Assembly (NCBI RefSeq): GCF_021352225.1
Contig: NZ_JAAUVI010000001.1
Location: forward strand, 248,001-312,000
Source of the DNA: Methylobacterium sp. C25
GTDB taxonomy: Bacteria > Pseudomonadota > Alphaproteobacteria > Rhizobiales > Beijerinckiaceae
Direction of reading: 5' to 3'
DNA length: 64,000 bases
Each line of letters starts with the position of its first letter. The stretch's first letter is position 1. Below, piece by piece: positions 12,853 to 23,170 of this stretch. Under the pieces are notes generated by a model. It saw only the letters and a program-made list of their open reading frames with translations, had not been told where the DNA came from and did no database searches. Position numbers and translations under genes: made by a program.

Positions 12853-15800
12853 TCAGGCGGTTCGCCTCAGCACGGCATAGGGCAGCGCTTCGAACAGCGC
12901 CCCGAGGTCGAGCCGGCCGGCATCGGCGGAGCGTTCGGCACCGCTGACGATGTCGATCCAGCGGCTCCCTTGAGGCACGGGAATCGACGTCCCGCCGAAG
13001 GGCTGCCCCGTCCATATCGCGTCGCCGACGAGCTCGGCCACGCAGCGCGGAACGGCGACGAGAAGGTCGCCCTCGCCTCCGTCATCCTCGGAGCGGAGAT
13101 AGGCGATGACGTGTTCGGCGTGTTCGCCGCCGGCCTCGACGGCTTGGTAGCCGGCATCCGCATAGAAGGCCGGCCGCTCGGCGCGGTCGGCCAGGAGCTT
13201 GGCCAGCGTCGCCTGTTTCACCCGATTGTCGGTCCAATGCGCCAGGAGATCGGCCGGCGCGCCCCCATCCGTGAGGGCACGCTCGCGCGCCTCGTAATCG
13301 ACCGGCCGGCGATTGTCGGGATCGACGAAGGAGAAGTCCCAGCTCTCGGTGCCCTGGTAGATGTCCGGCACACCCGGCAACGTCGCCTTGAGCACCGTGC
13401 GCCCGAGGCCCGCGATCATGCCGAGCCGTGCGAGCCGATTGGCGAAAGGCCGCGTCCGCGCGAGGAAATCCGAGCCCGGCGCAATCAGCTTGGCGAAGAG
13501 CGCATGCACTGCGCCCTCGTAGGCCTCGTCGACGTTCACCCAGCTCGAATAGCGCTTGGCCTCGCGCAGCGCCTTCTCGGCATAGGCATCGAGCCGCTTG
13601 CGGAAACTCTCGATGGCCTCGGCGTCTTCGCCATCCAGCAGCGCGATCGGCCAGGCGCCGAGGATCGCCTGAAGGAACATCCACTGGTCGTTGCGATCGG
13701 GCGCCGGCTCGTCCTCGATGGTGGTGAGATGTGGCTCGGCGGCTCGGCGCCAGGTGTCCCAGGCGCGCGCCCATTCCTCCGGCAGCTCCGACAGGGCGAG
13801 CAGGCGCGAGCGGGCGTCTTCACCGCGCTTGGTGTCGTGCGTCGCCGTGGTGATCATGGCGTTCGGCCAGTCACGGGCGCGGGCCGCCTGAAGCACATGG
13901 AAATGCGCGAGGTCGAGCCCGTACTCGCCCGGATCACCACCCACCTCGTTCAGCGCCAACAGCTGGCTGAACCGGTAGAACAGCGTGTCCTCCAAGCTCT
14001 TGGCCATGACCGGCCCTGTGAGCTGCTGGAAACGTCGGCGGAAGCGCAAGATGATCCGCGGCTCCGAGCGGCCGGAGCCGACGGTGTCGATGCGACCGAG
14101 AAGCGCGTCCCTGGCAAAATCGTGCACGGAACGGTCGGGCAGGACGCTCCACCGCTTGGCCTTGCGCACCGTCTGCTCGACGAGTTCGATGTCCTCCTGG
14201 TCCACATCGGTCTCGTCGAGGTCGGACGGCAGGTAGGAGCGATAGGTGGGGAAACGCGCGATGATCTCGATCAGCGCGCGGCGGATTGCATTGATCGAGA
14301 AGTCTCGGGTGCGCCGGTTGGCATCGGCGATCGCCTTGAGATCGCCGGTGAGCACCTCCAGTTCGCTGGCGAAGCTCGTCTCGAGCAGCTCGGCCTTGGT
14401 GGCGCGGAGCTGGAACCCATACGGCTCGTCGACCCCGGTCGCCCACTGGTAGAACTTCTTGATCCGCGACTTCCGCGCCTGATCGACCAGGATGCCGTCG
14501 AGCTGGTTCAACACATCGTAGCCGGTCGTGCCGGCGACGGGCCAGGGCCGCAGCTTCTCGCCCGGCTCCAGGATCTTTTCCACGACGATGTAGAAGCCAG
14601 GACCGACTGCCGATTGCAGGGCGCGGGCGTAGCCGAGCGGGTCGGCGAGGCCGTCGATATGGTCGATGCGCAGGCCGTCGATCCGGCCCTCGCCGACCAG
14701 GCGGAACAACAGGGCGTGCGACTTCTGGAAGATGTCGGACTTCTCGACGCGCAAACCGGCGAGCGAGTTCACGTCGAAGAAGCGGCGATAGTTGATGTCG
14801 CTCGACGCGATCCGCCAGTGGGCGAGCCGGTAGGACTGGCTCTCCAGCAGCCGGTGCAGCGGGCCGTAGGAATCGGGATAGTCCTTGTTGCCGTTCAGCA
14901 GGTGCAGCGCGCGGTAGATCGCGGCGGCGATCTGCGGTGAAGCGCGCACCGCATCGGCAAGGTCCTGTTTCAGGGCCTCGGCCTCGGCAGGGAGTGCGCG
15001 ACGGCGCTCGGGATCGGTCTCCTCGCCCATGCCGCGCAGGCGCTCGGACACTTCGAGCACATCCGCGGAAGGGTCGTCGCCGACCTCGCCGAGGGCGGCG
15101 AGCGCCCGGTTGAGAATCGCCGGATAGTAGAGCGGGCAGATCGGGAATTCGTGCTCGTAGTGCCAGACACCGAAGCCGCCCTTGGCTTCGTCGAATTTCA
15201 GCTCCAGCGCGCCCTTCTCCAGGGCGTCGCCATAACGCTCGCCGAGGAAGGGGATGACGAGCTTGCCGTTGGCGCCGAGCCGCTCCCAGTCGATGTCGAA
15301 GGCATGGGCGAAGGGCGAGAGGCCGCCCCATTCGAGCACGGAGAGCCACCACGGATTGTCGGCGCCGCCGACGCCCATGTGGTTCGGAACGATGTCCACG
15401 AGGAGCTTGAGGCCGTTCGCCTTCAGCGCGTCGGAGAAGGCGATGAAACCCTCCTCGCCGCCGATCTCCGGATTGATCTGCGAGTGGTCGACAATGTCGT
15501 AGCCATGGGTCGAGCCCGGCCGCGCACGCTGGAGCGGCGAGGCGTAGACGTGGCTGATCCCGAGGCGCGCCAGATACGGCAAGATTTTCTGGGCATCCGC
15601 GAAGGTGAAGCCTTCATGGAATTGCAGACGATAGGTCGCCCGCGGCGGGGGTGAGCTGAGCCGCGCGGCACCCGAACGTGGGCCACGATCCTCGCCGGCC
15701 AGAGCGGCGGCGAGCTTGGCGAGCGGGCCGCCGGGCGCTGCGATGGCCTCCAGCGTCCGATCGAGCTTGCGTCGCCAGTTGGGATGCCCCTCGGTCGAGC

Positions 15801-17766
15801 CCGGCACATTGGCCTGGGCCAGCTCAGAGACGACGTCCTCGTACTGGACCGCAGTCAGGATGGAGGGCGCCCGCGCCAGATAGCGCGCCGCAGCCTCGAA
15901 GGGGGCCGCATCTGTGGGCTCGGCGCTCGGCAGAAGCTGTTCGGAATAGAGCGCTTCGGCGAGCCGGCGGCGCTCGGTGACGCGCTCTGCGCGCTCGGCA
16001 TCGGCCCGGTCGGAATCGTAGAGGCCGAGCGACTGGCGCGTGTCCGTATCGACCCCGCGCCACCAGCCGAGGAAGGTCGGCAGGTCGTGCGTGGTGATGG
16101 CGGTGAGCGCGTCGTGCGGATAGAGGCTGGGCGGCTTGAAGGCGCCACCATGCTGCCGCTCGAAGGCGAGGATGCGGTAGCTCAGGATGCCAGCCGCCAT
16201 CAGGGCATCGGAAAACCCTTCGGGCGCCGTGCCGAGGTCTTCCGCAATCACCAGGCATTTCGAGCGGTGGCTTTCGAGCCGCAGCACCGCCAGCATCGGC
16301 TCGAACGGCATGGCAACATAGGCACCGGCCCTGGCCGAATGGCCGACCGGGATCAGGAAGAGGCGCGCGAGCTGGAAGGCGTGGTCGATGCGGATAGCGC
16401 CGGCATGGCGCATGTTCGCCCGCACCAGATCACGGAACGCCTTGAGGCCGTCGCGCTCCAGTTCAAGCGGATGAAAGGCCGGCAGGCCCCAATCCTGCCC
16501 CTTGGGCGCGAGCAGATCCGGCGGAGCGCCGATCGAGACGCCGTTGGCGAAGCGCTCGGGATGCGACCAGATCTCCGAGCCACCCCGATCGGCACCTACT
16601 GCGAGGTCGCGATAGAGGCCGAGGCGCATGCCGGCATCGAGCGCTGCCTCCGAAGCCCGCTTCAGTTGCAGGTCGGCGAGGTACTGCAGCCAGGCGTGGT
16701 AGCTGACGCGCTCGGCATGCGTCTCGGCGAAGGCGCGAACTTCCGGCGTTCCGGACCGGCGGAAGGGCTCCGGCCACTCGCCGAGCCAATGGGCGCCCTC
16801 GGCCTTGAAGTGCTCGGACAGCGTCTCGAAGATCGCGTGGGATTCGAGGTTTTCGCCGCCCTGCGCCCGGAACGAGGAGAAGTCCTCGTCCCTGCCCTCT
16901 CGGGCGGGAGAGTTCTGCCACAAGGCTTCGAGGACGGGGGACAGCACCTCCCAGATGCCGGCATGGTCGACGAGGGTGGCGTCGCGCAGCGCTTCGAGGC
17001 GTGGCAGCTGCTCGTCGAGCAGCGCATCCGCCCGACTGCCCTTGAAGCCAGGCAGCGCGCCGGGCTCGATATAGAGCGTCTCAAGGAACAGCCGGGACGA
17101 GGGCGAATAGGGCGAGATCTTTTCGCGGTCGGTCGGGAAGAGCGCGTGGACCGGGCTGAGCCCCAGGAAGGACGCGCCGCGCAAGCCCGCAGCGGCGGCG
17201 GCGCGCCCGGCATCGGCGAAGGTGCCGATGCCGAGGTTGTTCGGCGAACGCAATCCGTAGAGCTGTGCGGCGAGACCCCAATCGCGCGCGCCCTCCTCCG
17301 CATAAGCTCGCGGCCGCCAGCAGCGCTGCGGCGCTGCGACGATCCAGGCCTGTGCCTTGCGATCCCCAAGCGTCGCGGTGAGGCGGTGGTAGCCCGGCGT
17401 CAGCGGCGGCAGCTCAAAGCTCGGGCCGGTGCCGGCTACGTCGAGCGTCGCCCGGCCCTCGCTGGCATGGCCGCGCTCGTCGACGAGCCGCCATGTCACC
17501 GATCCGGGCGTGCCGTCGACGAGCAGGGGCACGCGCAGGGAGCGCCGTGCCTCCGCCGGCAGCAGCGGCGGGATGAGATTGCGGCGGACGTCCTCGACGC
17601 GCGCCAGGCTGTTCGCAATCTCGTCTTCGCTTCCAACGGCGAAACCGAGGGCCGCAAGCATGCCGGCGCGGGTCTCGTCAGAGGTCTCGACGGGCGTGCC
17701 GAAGGCGTCCGTGTAACCCTTGGCGATGCCGACGAGGTCGGCGAGTCGGGTCAGTGCGTCGCTCAT
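12853..17766 (-). CDS. malQ-treY: 4-alpha-glucanotransferase / malto-oligosyltrehalose synthase fusion
   Basis: Very large fusion of 1637 aa. Residues 1 to about 690 are MalQ (GH77), which moves glucan segments between malto-oligosaccharides; key residues are D461 in IRIDHAFQ, E509 in VIAEDLG and D561 in TTHDLPT. From about residue 705, beginning ATYRLQF, the protein is TreY (GH13), which turns the reducing-end glucose of a glucan into a trehalosyl unit; key residues are D1035 in LRIDHIDGL, E1063 in VVEKILEP and D1311 in ATHDTKRG. The frame is open across the junction, so this is a real fusion rather than two genes. The start ATG overlaps the treZ stop in ATGA (17763-17766), showing translational coupling. 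Confidence 0.95.
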   Translation of the reverse strand: MSDALTRLADLVGIAKGYTDAFGTPVETSDETRAGMLAALGFAVGSEDEIANSLARVEDVRRNLIPPLLPAEARRSLRVPLLVDGTPGSVTWRLVDERGHASEGRATLDVAGTGPSFELPPLTPGYHRLTATLGDRKAQAWIVAAPQRCWRPRAYAEEGARDWGLAAQLYGLRSPNNLGIGTFADAGRAAAAAGLRGASFLGLSPVHALFPTDREKISPYSPSSRLFLETLYIEPGALPGFKGSRADALLDEQLPRLEALRDATLVDHAGIWEVLSPVLEALWQNSPAREGRDEDFSSFRAQGGENLESHAIFETLSEHFKAEGAHWLGEWPEPFRRSGTPEVRAFAETHAERVSYHAWLQYLADLQLKRASEAALDAGMRLGLYRDLAVGADRGGSEIWSHPERFANGVSIGAPPDLLAPKGQDWGLPAFHPLELERDGLKAFRDLVRANMRHAGAIRIDHAFQLARLFLIPVGHSARAGAYVAMPFEPMLAVLRLESHRSKCLVIAEDLGTAPEGFSDALMAAGILSYRILAFERQHGGAFKPPSLYPHDALTAITTHDLPTFLGWWRGVDTDTRQSLGLYDSDRADAERAERVTERRRLAEALYSEQLLPSAEPTDAAPFEAAARYLARAPSILTAVQYEDVVSELAQANVPGSTEGHPNWRRKLDRTLEAIAAPGGPLAKLAAALAGEDRGPRSGAARLSSPPPRATYRLQFHEGFTFADAQKILPYLARLGISHVYASPLQRARPGSTHGYDIVDHSQINPEIGGEEGFIAFSDALKANGLKLLVDIVPNHMGVGGADNPWWLSVLEWGGLSPFAHAFDIDWERLGANGKLVIPFLGERYGDALEKGALELKFDEAKGGFGVWHYEHEFPICPLYYPAILNRALAALGEVGDDPSADVLEVSERLRGMGEETDPERRRALPAEAEALKQDLADAVRASPQIAAAIYRALHLLNGNKDYPDSYGPLHRLLESQSYRLAHWRIASSDINYRRFFDVNSLAGLRVEKSDIFQKSHALLFRLVGEGRIDGLRIDHIDGLADPLGYARALQSAVGPGFYIVVEKILEPGEKLRPWPVAGTTGYDVLNQLDGILVDQARKSRIKKFYQWATGVDEPYGFQLRATKAELLETSFASELEVLTGDLKAIADANRRTRDFSINAIRRALIEIIARFPTYRSYLPSDLDETDVDQEDIELVEQTVRKAKRWSVLPDRSVHDFARDALLGRIDTVGSGRSEPRIILRFRRRFQQLTGPVMAKSLEDTLFYRFSQLLALNEVGGDPGEYGLDLAHFHVLQAARARDWPNAMITTATHDTKRGEDARSRLLALSELPEEWARAWDTWRRAAEPHLTTIEDEPAPDRNDQWMFLQAILGAWPIALLDGEDAEAIESFRKRLDAYAEKALREAKRYSSWVNVDEAYEGAVHALFAKLIAPGSDFLARTRPFANRLARLGMIAGLGRTVLKATLPGVPDIYQGTESWDFSFVDPDNRRPVDYEARERALTDGGAPADLLAHWTDNRVKQATLAKLLADRAERPAFYADAGYQAVEAGGEHAEHVIAYLRSEDDGGEGDLLVAVPRCVAELVGDAIWTGQPFGGTSIPVPQGSRWIDIVSGAERSADAGRLDLGALFEALPYAVLRRTA

Positions 17767-19568
17767 GCCGGTGCTCCGATCAGGAACACGCCTGTCCAGG
17801 GCGGCAGGTGCAGCGATTGCCGCGACGAGGCGCTCGACCAGATCACCTGACCGCCTTCGCTGTCTGCGTCGTGTTCGTCGGTGCCGACATTGGCGACGAA
17901 GCGCAGGGTGCCGCCCTCGAACCGCCAGATGCAGTCGATCACGCCGGGCGCCGGGATCGTCGCCTTGGCTCCCAGGAAGCCGGATTTCGTCAGCGGCACG
18001 ACGGTCTGGTGACGGATCTGCAGGAGGTTGCGGGTGTCGGCCCAGATCCTGCGATGCGGCTCACGCTCGGCCTCGCCCCAATCGATCTTGGAGTCCAGGA
18101 AGGTCTTCTCTTCCGTCGGATCGGGGATCACAGAGGTGTCGTCGGCGAAGGCCGCGAAGCTCTTGAACTCGCGGCGCCGGCCTTCGCGGACTGCCTTATT
18201 CAGCTCCTCGTCCGGCGCGAAGTCCACGAAGAACAGGAACGGCGCGGAGGCCGACCATTCCTCACCCATCCAGAGCATGGGGATCTGCGGCGCGAGGAGC
18301 AGCCCGGCGCGCGCCAGAGCCAGCTTCTCCGGATCGGCGAGGTCGCTGAGCCGCTCACCGAGTGCGCGGTTTCCGACCTGATCGTGGTTCTGCAGGAAGG
18401 TGACGAAGGCCGAGGGCGGCAGGTGGCCCGAAGGCTCGCCGCGCGGGTGGTTGTCCAGCGTCTTGAAGGGTTCGCCCTGATAGGCGAAGCCCTCGGCGAG
18501 ACAGCGGGCGAGGTGCTCGACCGGCTTGTCGGAGAAGCTGGCGTAGTAGCCGGCATCCTCGCCCGTCAGCAGGACGTGCCAGCAATGGTGCAGGTCGTCC
18601 GCCCATTGCGCGCTGTGCTGAACAGGCTGACCCCGGCCATCGCGCTCCAGCCAGCGGGCCTGGTTGGCCTCGTTCTCCAGGATCAGGTGGATGTGCCGGC
18701 CGGGAAGCCGCGCGCGGATGGTCTCGGCGAGTTCACCAATGAAGTGCTTTTCGGAATCGTCGAGGATGGCGTGGACGGCATCGAAGCGGATGCCGTCGAA
18801 ATGGTACTCTTCAAGCCAGTACAGCGCGTTCTCGATGAAGTAGTCGCGGACGACACGGCCGCTCTCCTTGCCGTCGAAGTTGATGCCTGCGCCCCACGGG
18901 GTCTGGTGGCGCTCGGTGAAGAGGCTCTTGGCGTACGCGTGGAGATAGTTTCCGGCCGGGCCGAAGTGATTGTAGACGCAGTCGATCAGCACCATCAGGC
19001 CCTTGCCGTGGGCGGCGTCGATCAGGTGCTTGAGGTCCTCGGGCCGGCCATAGGCGGCATCCGGCGCGTAGGGCAGCACGCCGTCGTAGCCCCAGTTGCG
19101 CGTGCCCTTGAAGTCGGCCAGCGGCAGCACTTCGATGGCGGTGATGCCGAGATCGACCAAATCGTCGAGCTTGGCTTCCAGCGCCGCGTAGGTGCCCTCT
19201 CGCGTCGCGGTGCCGACATGCAGCTCGTAGATCACCGCTTCTTCCCAGGGGCGGCCGGTCCAGGCACCGTCGGACCAGACATAGGCTGACGGATCGATCA
19301 GTTCGCTCAGTCCGGAGACGTCGTCGGGCTGGAAGCGCGAGGCGGGGTCGGGAACGGTGAGGTCGCCATCGATGCGGAAGCCATAGCGGGCACCGGCACC
19401 CACACCCGGCACGTCGACGCGACGCCAGCCCTCGCCCACATCGGGGATCGCGTGATCAGTGCCGTCGATGGCGAGAACCACATCCGCCGCGCTCGGCGCC
19501 CAGATCGCGAAGCGGGCGCCATCGTCGGTCAACTCGCTGCCGTAGACCATCGCATGGCTTCGCCGCAT
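17763..19568 (-). CDS. treZ: Malto-oligosyltrehalose trehalohydrolase
   Basis: GH13 enzyme of 601 aa that releases free trehalose from the malto-oligosyltrehalose made by TreY. It has an N-terminal carbohydrate-binding module (RFAIWAPSAADV), the catalytic motifs GIRFDAVHAI (about residue 263), LILENEANQ and FLQNHDQVGN, and the trehalohydrolase-typical MGEEWSASAPFLFF. It is the first gene of the minus-strand operon treZ, malQ-treY, glgE, treS-mak, glgB. The ATG at 19568 is taken as start behind a GAGGA site; an in-frame ATG at 19550 is the alternative. Confidence 0.94.
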   Translation of the reverse strand: MRRSHAMVYGSELTDDGARFAIWAPSAADVVLAIDGTDHAIPDVGEGWRRVDVPGVGAGARYGFRIDGDLTVPDPASRFQPDDVSGLSELIDPSAYVWSDGAWTGRPWEEAVIYELHVGTATREGTYAALEAKLDDLVDLGITAIEVLPLADFKGTRNWGYDGVLPYAPDAAYGRPEDLKHLIDAAHGKGLMVLIDCVYNHFGPAGNYLHAYAKSLFTERHQTPWGAGINFDGKESGRVVRDYFIENALYWLEEYHFDGIRFDAVHAILDDSEKHFIGELAETIRARLPGRHIHLILENEANQARWLERDGRGQPVQHSAQWADDLHHCWHVLLTGEDAGYYASFSDKPVEHLARCLAEGFAYQGEPFKTLDNHPRGEPSGHLPPSAFVTFLQNHDQVGNRALGERLSDLADPEKLALARAGLLLAPQIPMLWMGEEWSASAPFLFFVDFAPDEELNKAVREGRRREFKSFAAFADDTSVIPDPTEEKTFLDSKIDWGEAEREPHRRIWADTRNLLQIRHQTVVPLTKSGFLGAKATIPAPGVIDCIWRFEGGTLRFVANVGTDEHDADSEGGQVIWSSASSRQSLHLPPWTGVFLIGAPA

Positions 19569-19728
19569 TCAGCCGCTGTCCTCAGCTCTCGAGAGATCTA
19601 CACCGGCACGAGCGGGCGCCTTCGGGAGAAGGCCTGCCGTCGCAACTGGTTCCGCGACCGCAACTATGGCGAAGGCGGCCTCCGGCAACCGCGCAGCAGC
19701 ATGGATTCCCGCTGAATCTCGCACATGC

Positions 19729-19760
19729 AAAAAAGTCTCCCGCCATTTCTGGCGGAAGAC
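19729..19760 (-). terminator. Rho-independent terminator after the DUF2852 gene
   Basis: Read on the minus strand, the sequence forms an 11-bp stem, GTCTTCCGCCA with TGGCGGGAGAC, around a GAAA loop and with one G-U-type pair, followed directly by six T residues (plus-strand A-run 19729-19734). It sits 40 bases beyond the stop of the DUF2852 gene at 19800. Confidence 0.9.
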
Positions 19761-19799
19761 CCTACGCGAGACATTCGTTGAATGCGGTTGCCTGAGCGG

Positions 19800-20282
19800 T
19801 CAGGCGTCGATGGTCGGGCCACCGCCCTCGGAGCGCTTCTTCGCCATATAGGCGTCGAACTGCTCGCGGTCCTTGGCCCGCTTCAGCTCCTCCACGAACT
19901 GGGCGAAGGCGCGGCTCTCCTCCTGGAGGGCACGGCGGCGGGCTTCGAGACGCTCCAGTTCGGCCTTCCGGTACTCGTCGAAGGCCGAATTGCCGGTGCC
20001 GGACCGGTAGACGCCGCGATCCTTCGCCGCCTCGAAGGCCTTGGCGAACCGCGACGTGCCGCCCGCGGAGCCGAATTTCCACGATCCGGTCTGGGCGAAC
20101 TCACGCATTTGGCCGAGCGCAGGATAGCCCGCGATCTTCCACGCAACATAGGCGAGCGCCGCCGGCCACCAGTAGATGAAGCCGATGACGATGGCGCCGA
20201 TCTCGAGAGAGCGGCGCGGGAATGGCCCGCCATGACAGGCGCGGGCGCCCGACCAGGGGGAAGAGGCAGAGGTCGTGTTCAC
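19800..20282 (-). CDS. DUF2852 family membrane protein
   Basis: Conserved alphaproteobacterial protein of unknown function, 160 aa. One hydrophobic segment is clear (GAIVIGFIYWWPAALAYVAWKI), followed by a charged, Arg/Glu-rich helical stretch (KAELERLEARRRALQEE) likely to form a coiled coil in the cytoplasm. This layout fits DUF2852. The start is taken as GTG at 20282 behind a GGAGCG site; the frame stays open upstream but only through a Cys- and His-rich stretch that overlaps an inverted repeat. It is preceded by a TetR gene on the same strand and followed by a strong terminator. Confidence 0.75.
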   Translation of the reverse strand: MNTTSASSPWSGARACHGGPFPRRSLEIGAIVIGFIYWWPAALAYVAWKIAGYPALGQMREFAQTGSWKFGSAGGTSRFAKAFEAAKDRGVYRSGTGNSAFDEYRKAELERLEARRRALQEESRAFAQFVEELKRAKDREQFDAYMAKKRSEGGGPTIDA

Positions 20283-20298
20283 GGATGATCGCTCCGGG

Positions 20299-20321
20299 TG
20301 TGAATGTGAACAACATTCACA
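20299..20321. promoter_or_regulatory. Inverted repeat before the DUF2852 start
   Basis: Perfect 9-bp arms TGTGAATGT (20299-20307) and ACATTCACA (20313-20321) separated by five bases. The repeat lies 17 bases upstream of the GTG start at 20282 and just after the stop of the TetR gene (20343). It could be an operator for a regulator such as that TetR protein, or an RNA hairpin close to the ribosome site. No T-run follows it on the minus strand, so a terminator is unlikely. Confidence 0.5.
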
Positions 20322-20342
20322 TGCGAACCCGCACATCTGGTT

Positions 20343-21053
20343 TCAAGAGGCGGGATCGAAGCCGGCTTTCGGATTCGTCTCGGCGGCTCCGGCGCCATGG
20401 ACCAGGGCGAGCACGCCGGCACGCAGCAGCTCGTATTTGTCGGGCCCGGTCTTCGGCAATTGGCCGGAGGCGGCCAGCGTCGCGATACCGTGCGAGAGCG
20501 CCCAGACCTCCAGCGCGATGAAACGCGGATCGACGCCGCCGAATCCGTCGGGAAAGGTCGCCCTCAGCGCCTCGACGAGGAGGTCGAACGGATTGGGACG
20601 GTCCGGGTTCGGCGCTGCGCTGCGCACCTCGAAGATCGCGGCGTAGTAGCCGGGTTCTTCCTCAGCGAAGGCGAGATAGGCCTCGCCCATGCGGGTGAAG
20701 CGTTCGAGCGGCGTGCCCCGCCCGGTCAATGCCCGCGCGAGACGCTCCGCAAGATCCTTGAAGCCGCGTCCGGCCACCTCTTCGAGCAGCGCCTCGCGGC
20801 CGCGGAAGTGGCGATAGAGCGCCGCAGGCGTCACGCCGACGAGGCGGGCGGCATCCACCAGGGTGAATCCCCCGACGCCGCGTTCGGCGATGAAGCGGCG
20901 GGCCGCCTCGATCAGCGCCTCCTTGAGGTTGCCGTGGTGGTAGCTGCGCCGGTCTTCCGGCCGCTCGCGCCAGGGTCGCACGAAAACCGTCTCCTCGATT
21001 GGCCGATTGCCTGCCCGATCAGGAAAGCCGCTCGGAAGGGTGAGGTTGCACAT
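20343..21053 (-). CDS. TetR/AcrR family transcriptional regulator
   Basis: Protein of 236 aa with a TetR-type DNA-binding domain: GNLKEALIEAARRFIAERG, then the recognition helix region LVGVTPAALYRHFRGREAL. The C-terminal half resembles the WHG-type ligand-binding domain. The first 30 residues are not part of the domain, so the true start may lie further in. It is divergent from the COG0523 GTPase gene at 21178, with a 124-base spacer that holds a Zur-like box, so it may or may not control that gene. Confidence 0.85.
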   Translation of the reverse strand: MCNLTLPSGFPDRAGNRPIEETVFVRPWRERPEDRRSYHHGNLKEALIEAARRFIAERGVGGFTLVDAARLVGVTPAALYRHFRGREALLEEVAGRGFKDLAERLARALTGRGTPLERFTRMGEAYLAFAEEEPGYYAAIFEVRSAAPNPDRPNPFDLLVEALRATFPDGFGGVDPRFIALEVWALSHGIATLAASGQLPKTGPDKYELLRAGVLALVHGAGAAETNPKAGFDPAS

Positions 21054-21140
21054 GAACGCGGCAGACGGCCAGCGCTTTGCGCCTCGCCCGTCAACAAGTG
21101 CACGCTTTCCGCCGATGGGTGTTGACAGATCGGCACATTA

Positions 21141-21163
21141 GCAATGTTATAGTATTACATTTG
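21141..21163. promoter_or_regulatory. Zur box upstream of the COG0523 gene
   Basis: A 23-base site with odd symmetry. Its core is AATGTTATA (21143-21151), a central G, then TATTACATT (21153-21161), so the arms match at eight of nine positions. It agrees at about 19 of 22 defined positions with the enterobacterial Zur consensus as I recall it, and alphaproteobacterial sites are similar. It ends 14 bases before the ATG at 21178, where a bound zinc repressor would block transcription. The same spacer also serves the divergent TetR gene. Confidence 0.85.
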
Positions 21164-21177
21164 CAGATGAGACGAAC

Positions 21178-22395
<1,218 letters not shown>

Positions 22396-22453
22396 GCCGG
22401 TGGGGTTCGTCAACCTCAAAGCGTAGAGGCAACGCAGCGCAGCGCAGGCTGAG

Positions 22454-22702
22454 ATGCGGGCCGCGCTGAAGACCCGGGTGATCGAGGCCATCGGCCTCGG
22501 CCCCGACGATACCGTGGCGGTCAACGAGATCGCCTGCGCCGATCCGGGCTGCCCGGACATGGAGACGATCGTGCTGGTGATGCGCTCCGGCGAGCCGACA
22601 CAGGCCTTCCGGATCCGGAAGGCCATCGACGCCATCCAGGCGGACGATGTGTCGGCGTTGGTCGCCGAGATGGGATCGGTGCTGCGCGATCCTCGCTCCT
22701 GA
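22454..22702 (+). CDS. Small conserved protein with a Cys motif, linked to COG0523
   Basis: Cytoplasmic protein of 82 aa with no signal peptide. It holds ACADPGCPDMET with two cysteines (28 and 33) around a Pro-Gly turn, a pattern that could bind metal. The remainder resembles a small mixed alpha/beta fold (TIVLVMR, then QAFRIRKAIDAI). It lies 58 bases behind the zinc-chaperone GTPase, so it may belong to the same zinc-limitation response. Function unknown. Confidence 0.7.
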   Translation: MRAALKTRVIEAIGLGPDDTVAVNEIACADPGCPDMETIVLVMRSGEPTQAFRIRKAIDAIQADDVSALVAEMGSVLRDPRS

Positions 22703-22771
22703 CAGGATCTGTCAGCCCGGCCGCATAGGACGCCTCCGCGACGCGCTCAGGGCGCGATCCCGGAGAAACCC

Positions 22772-23170
22772 ATGAACTTCGTCTCGATCCGTCTCATCAC
22801 CGACGACATCAAACGGCTCGTCTCCTTCTACGAGCAGGCGACCGGCCTCGCGGCCACCTGGTACACCGACGATTTCGCAGAGATCGCCACCCCTTCCTGC
22901 AAGTTGGCGTTCTCGACCACGCGGCCGCTCGCGTTGTTCGGAAGGGACATCGCGCGTCCCGCCGCGAACCAATCCGTGATCATCGAGTTCCGGGTCGCAG
23001 ACGTCGACGAGAGCCATCGCGCATTGGCCGGATTGCCGAATTCGGTCGTCCAGGAGCCGACGACGATGCCGTGGGGCAATCGCTCGCTGCTCTTCCGTGA
23101 TCCCGACGGCAACCTGGTCAACTTCTTCACACCGATCACGCCGGAGGCGATCGCAAGGTCCGACAGGTAG
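22772..23170 (+). CDS. VOC family (glyoxalase/bleomycin-resistance-like) protein
   Basis: Protein of 132 aa with the vicinal-oxygen-chelate fold: an opening strand MNFVSIRLITDD, the helix VSFYEQATGL, and the closing LLFRDPDGNLVNFF typical of glyoxalase-type domains. The catalytic reaction is not predictable. The ATG at 22772 follows GGAGAAACCC. It stands alone between the COG0523 pair and a gene-poor stretch. Confidence 0.88.
   Translation: MNFVSIRLITDDIKRLVSFYEQATGLAATWYTDDFAEIATPSCKLAFSTTRPLALFGRDIARPAANQSVIIEFRVADVDESHRALAGLPNSVVQEPTTMPWGNRSLLFRDPDGNLVNFFTPITPEAIARSDR

Noticed and set aside
12781..17850. Long plus-strand open frames (719 and 688 codons) antisense to malQ-treY
   Set aside because: Same cause: the opposite frame is clearly MalQ and TreY with all active-site residues; the antisense products show no known domain.
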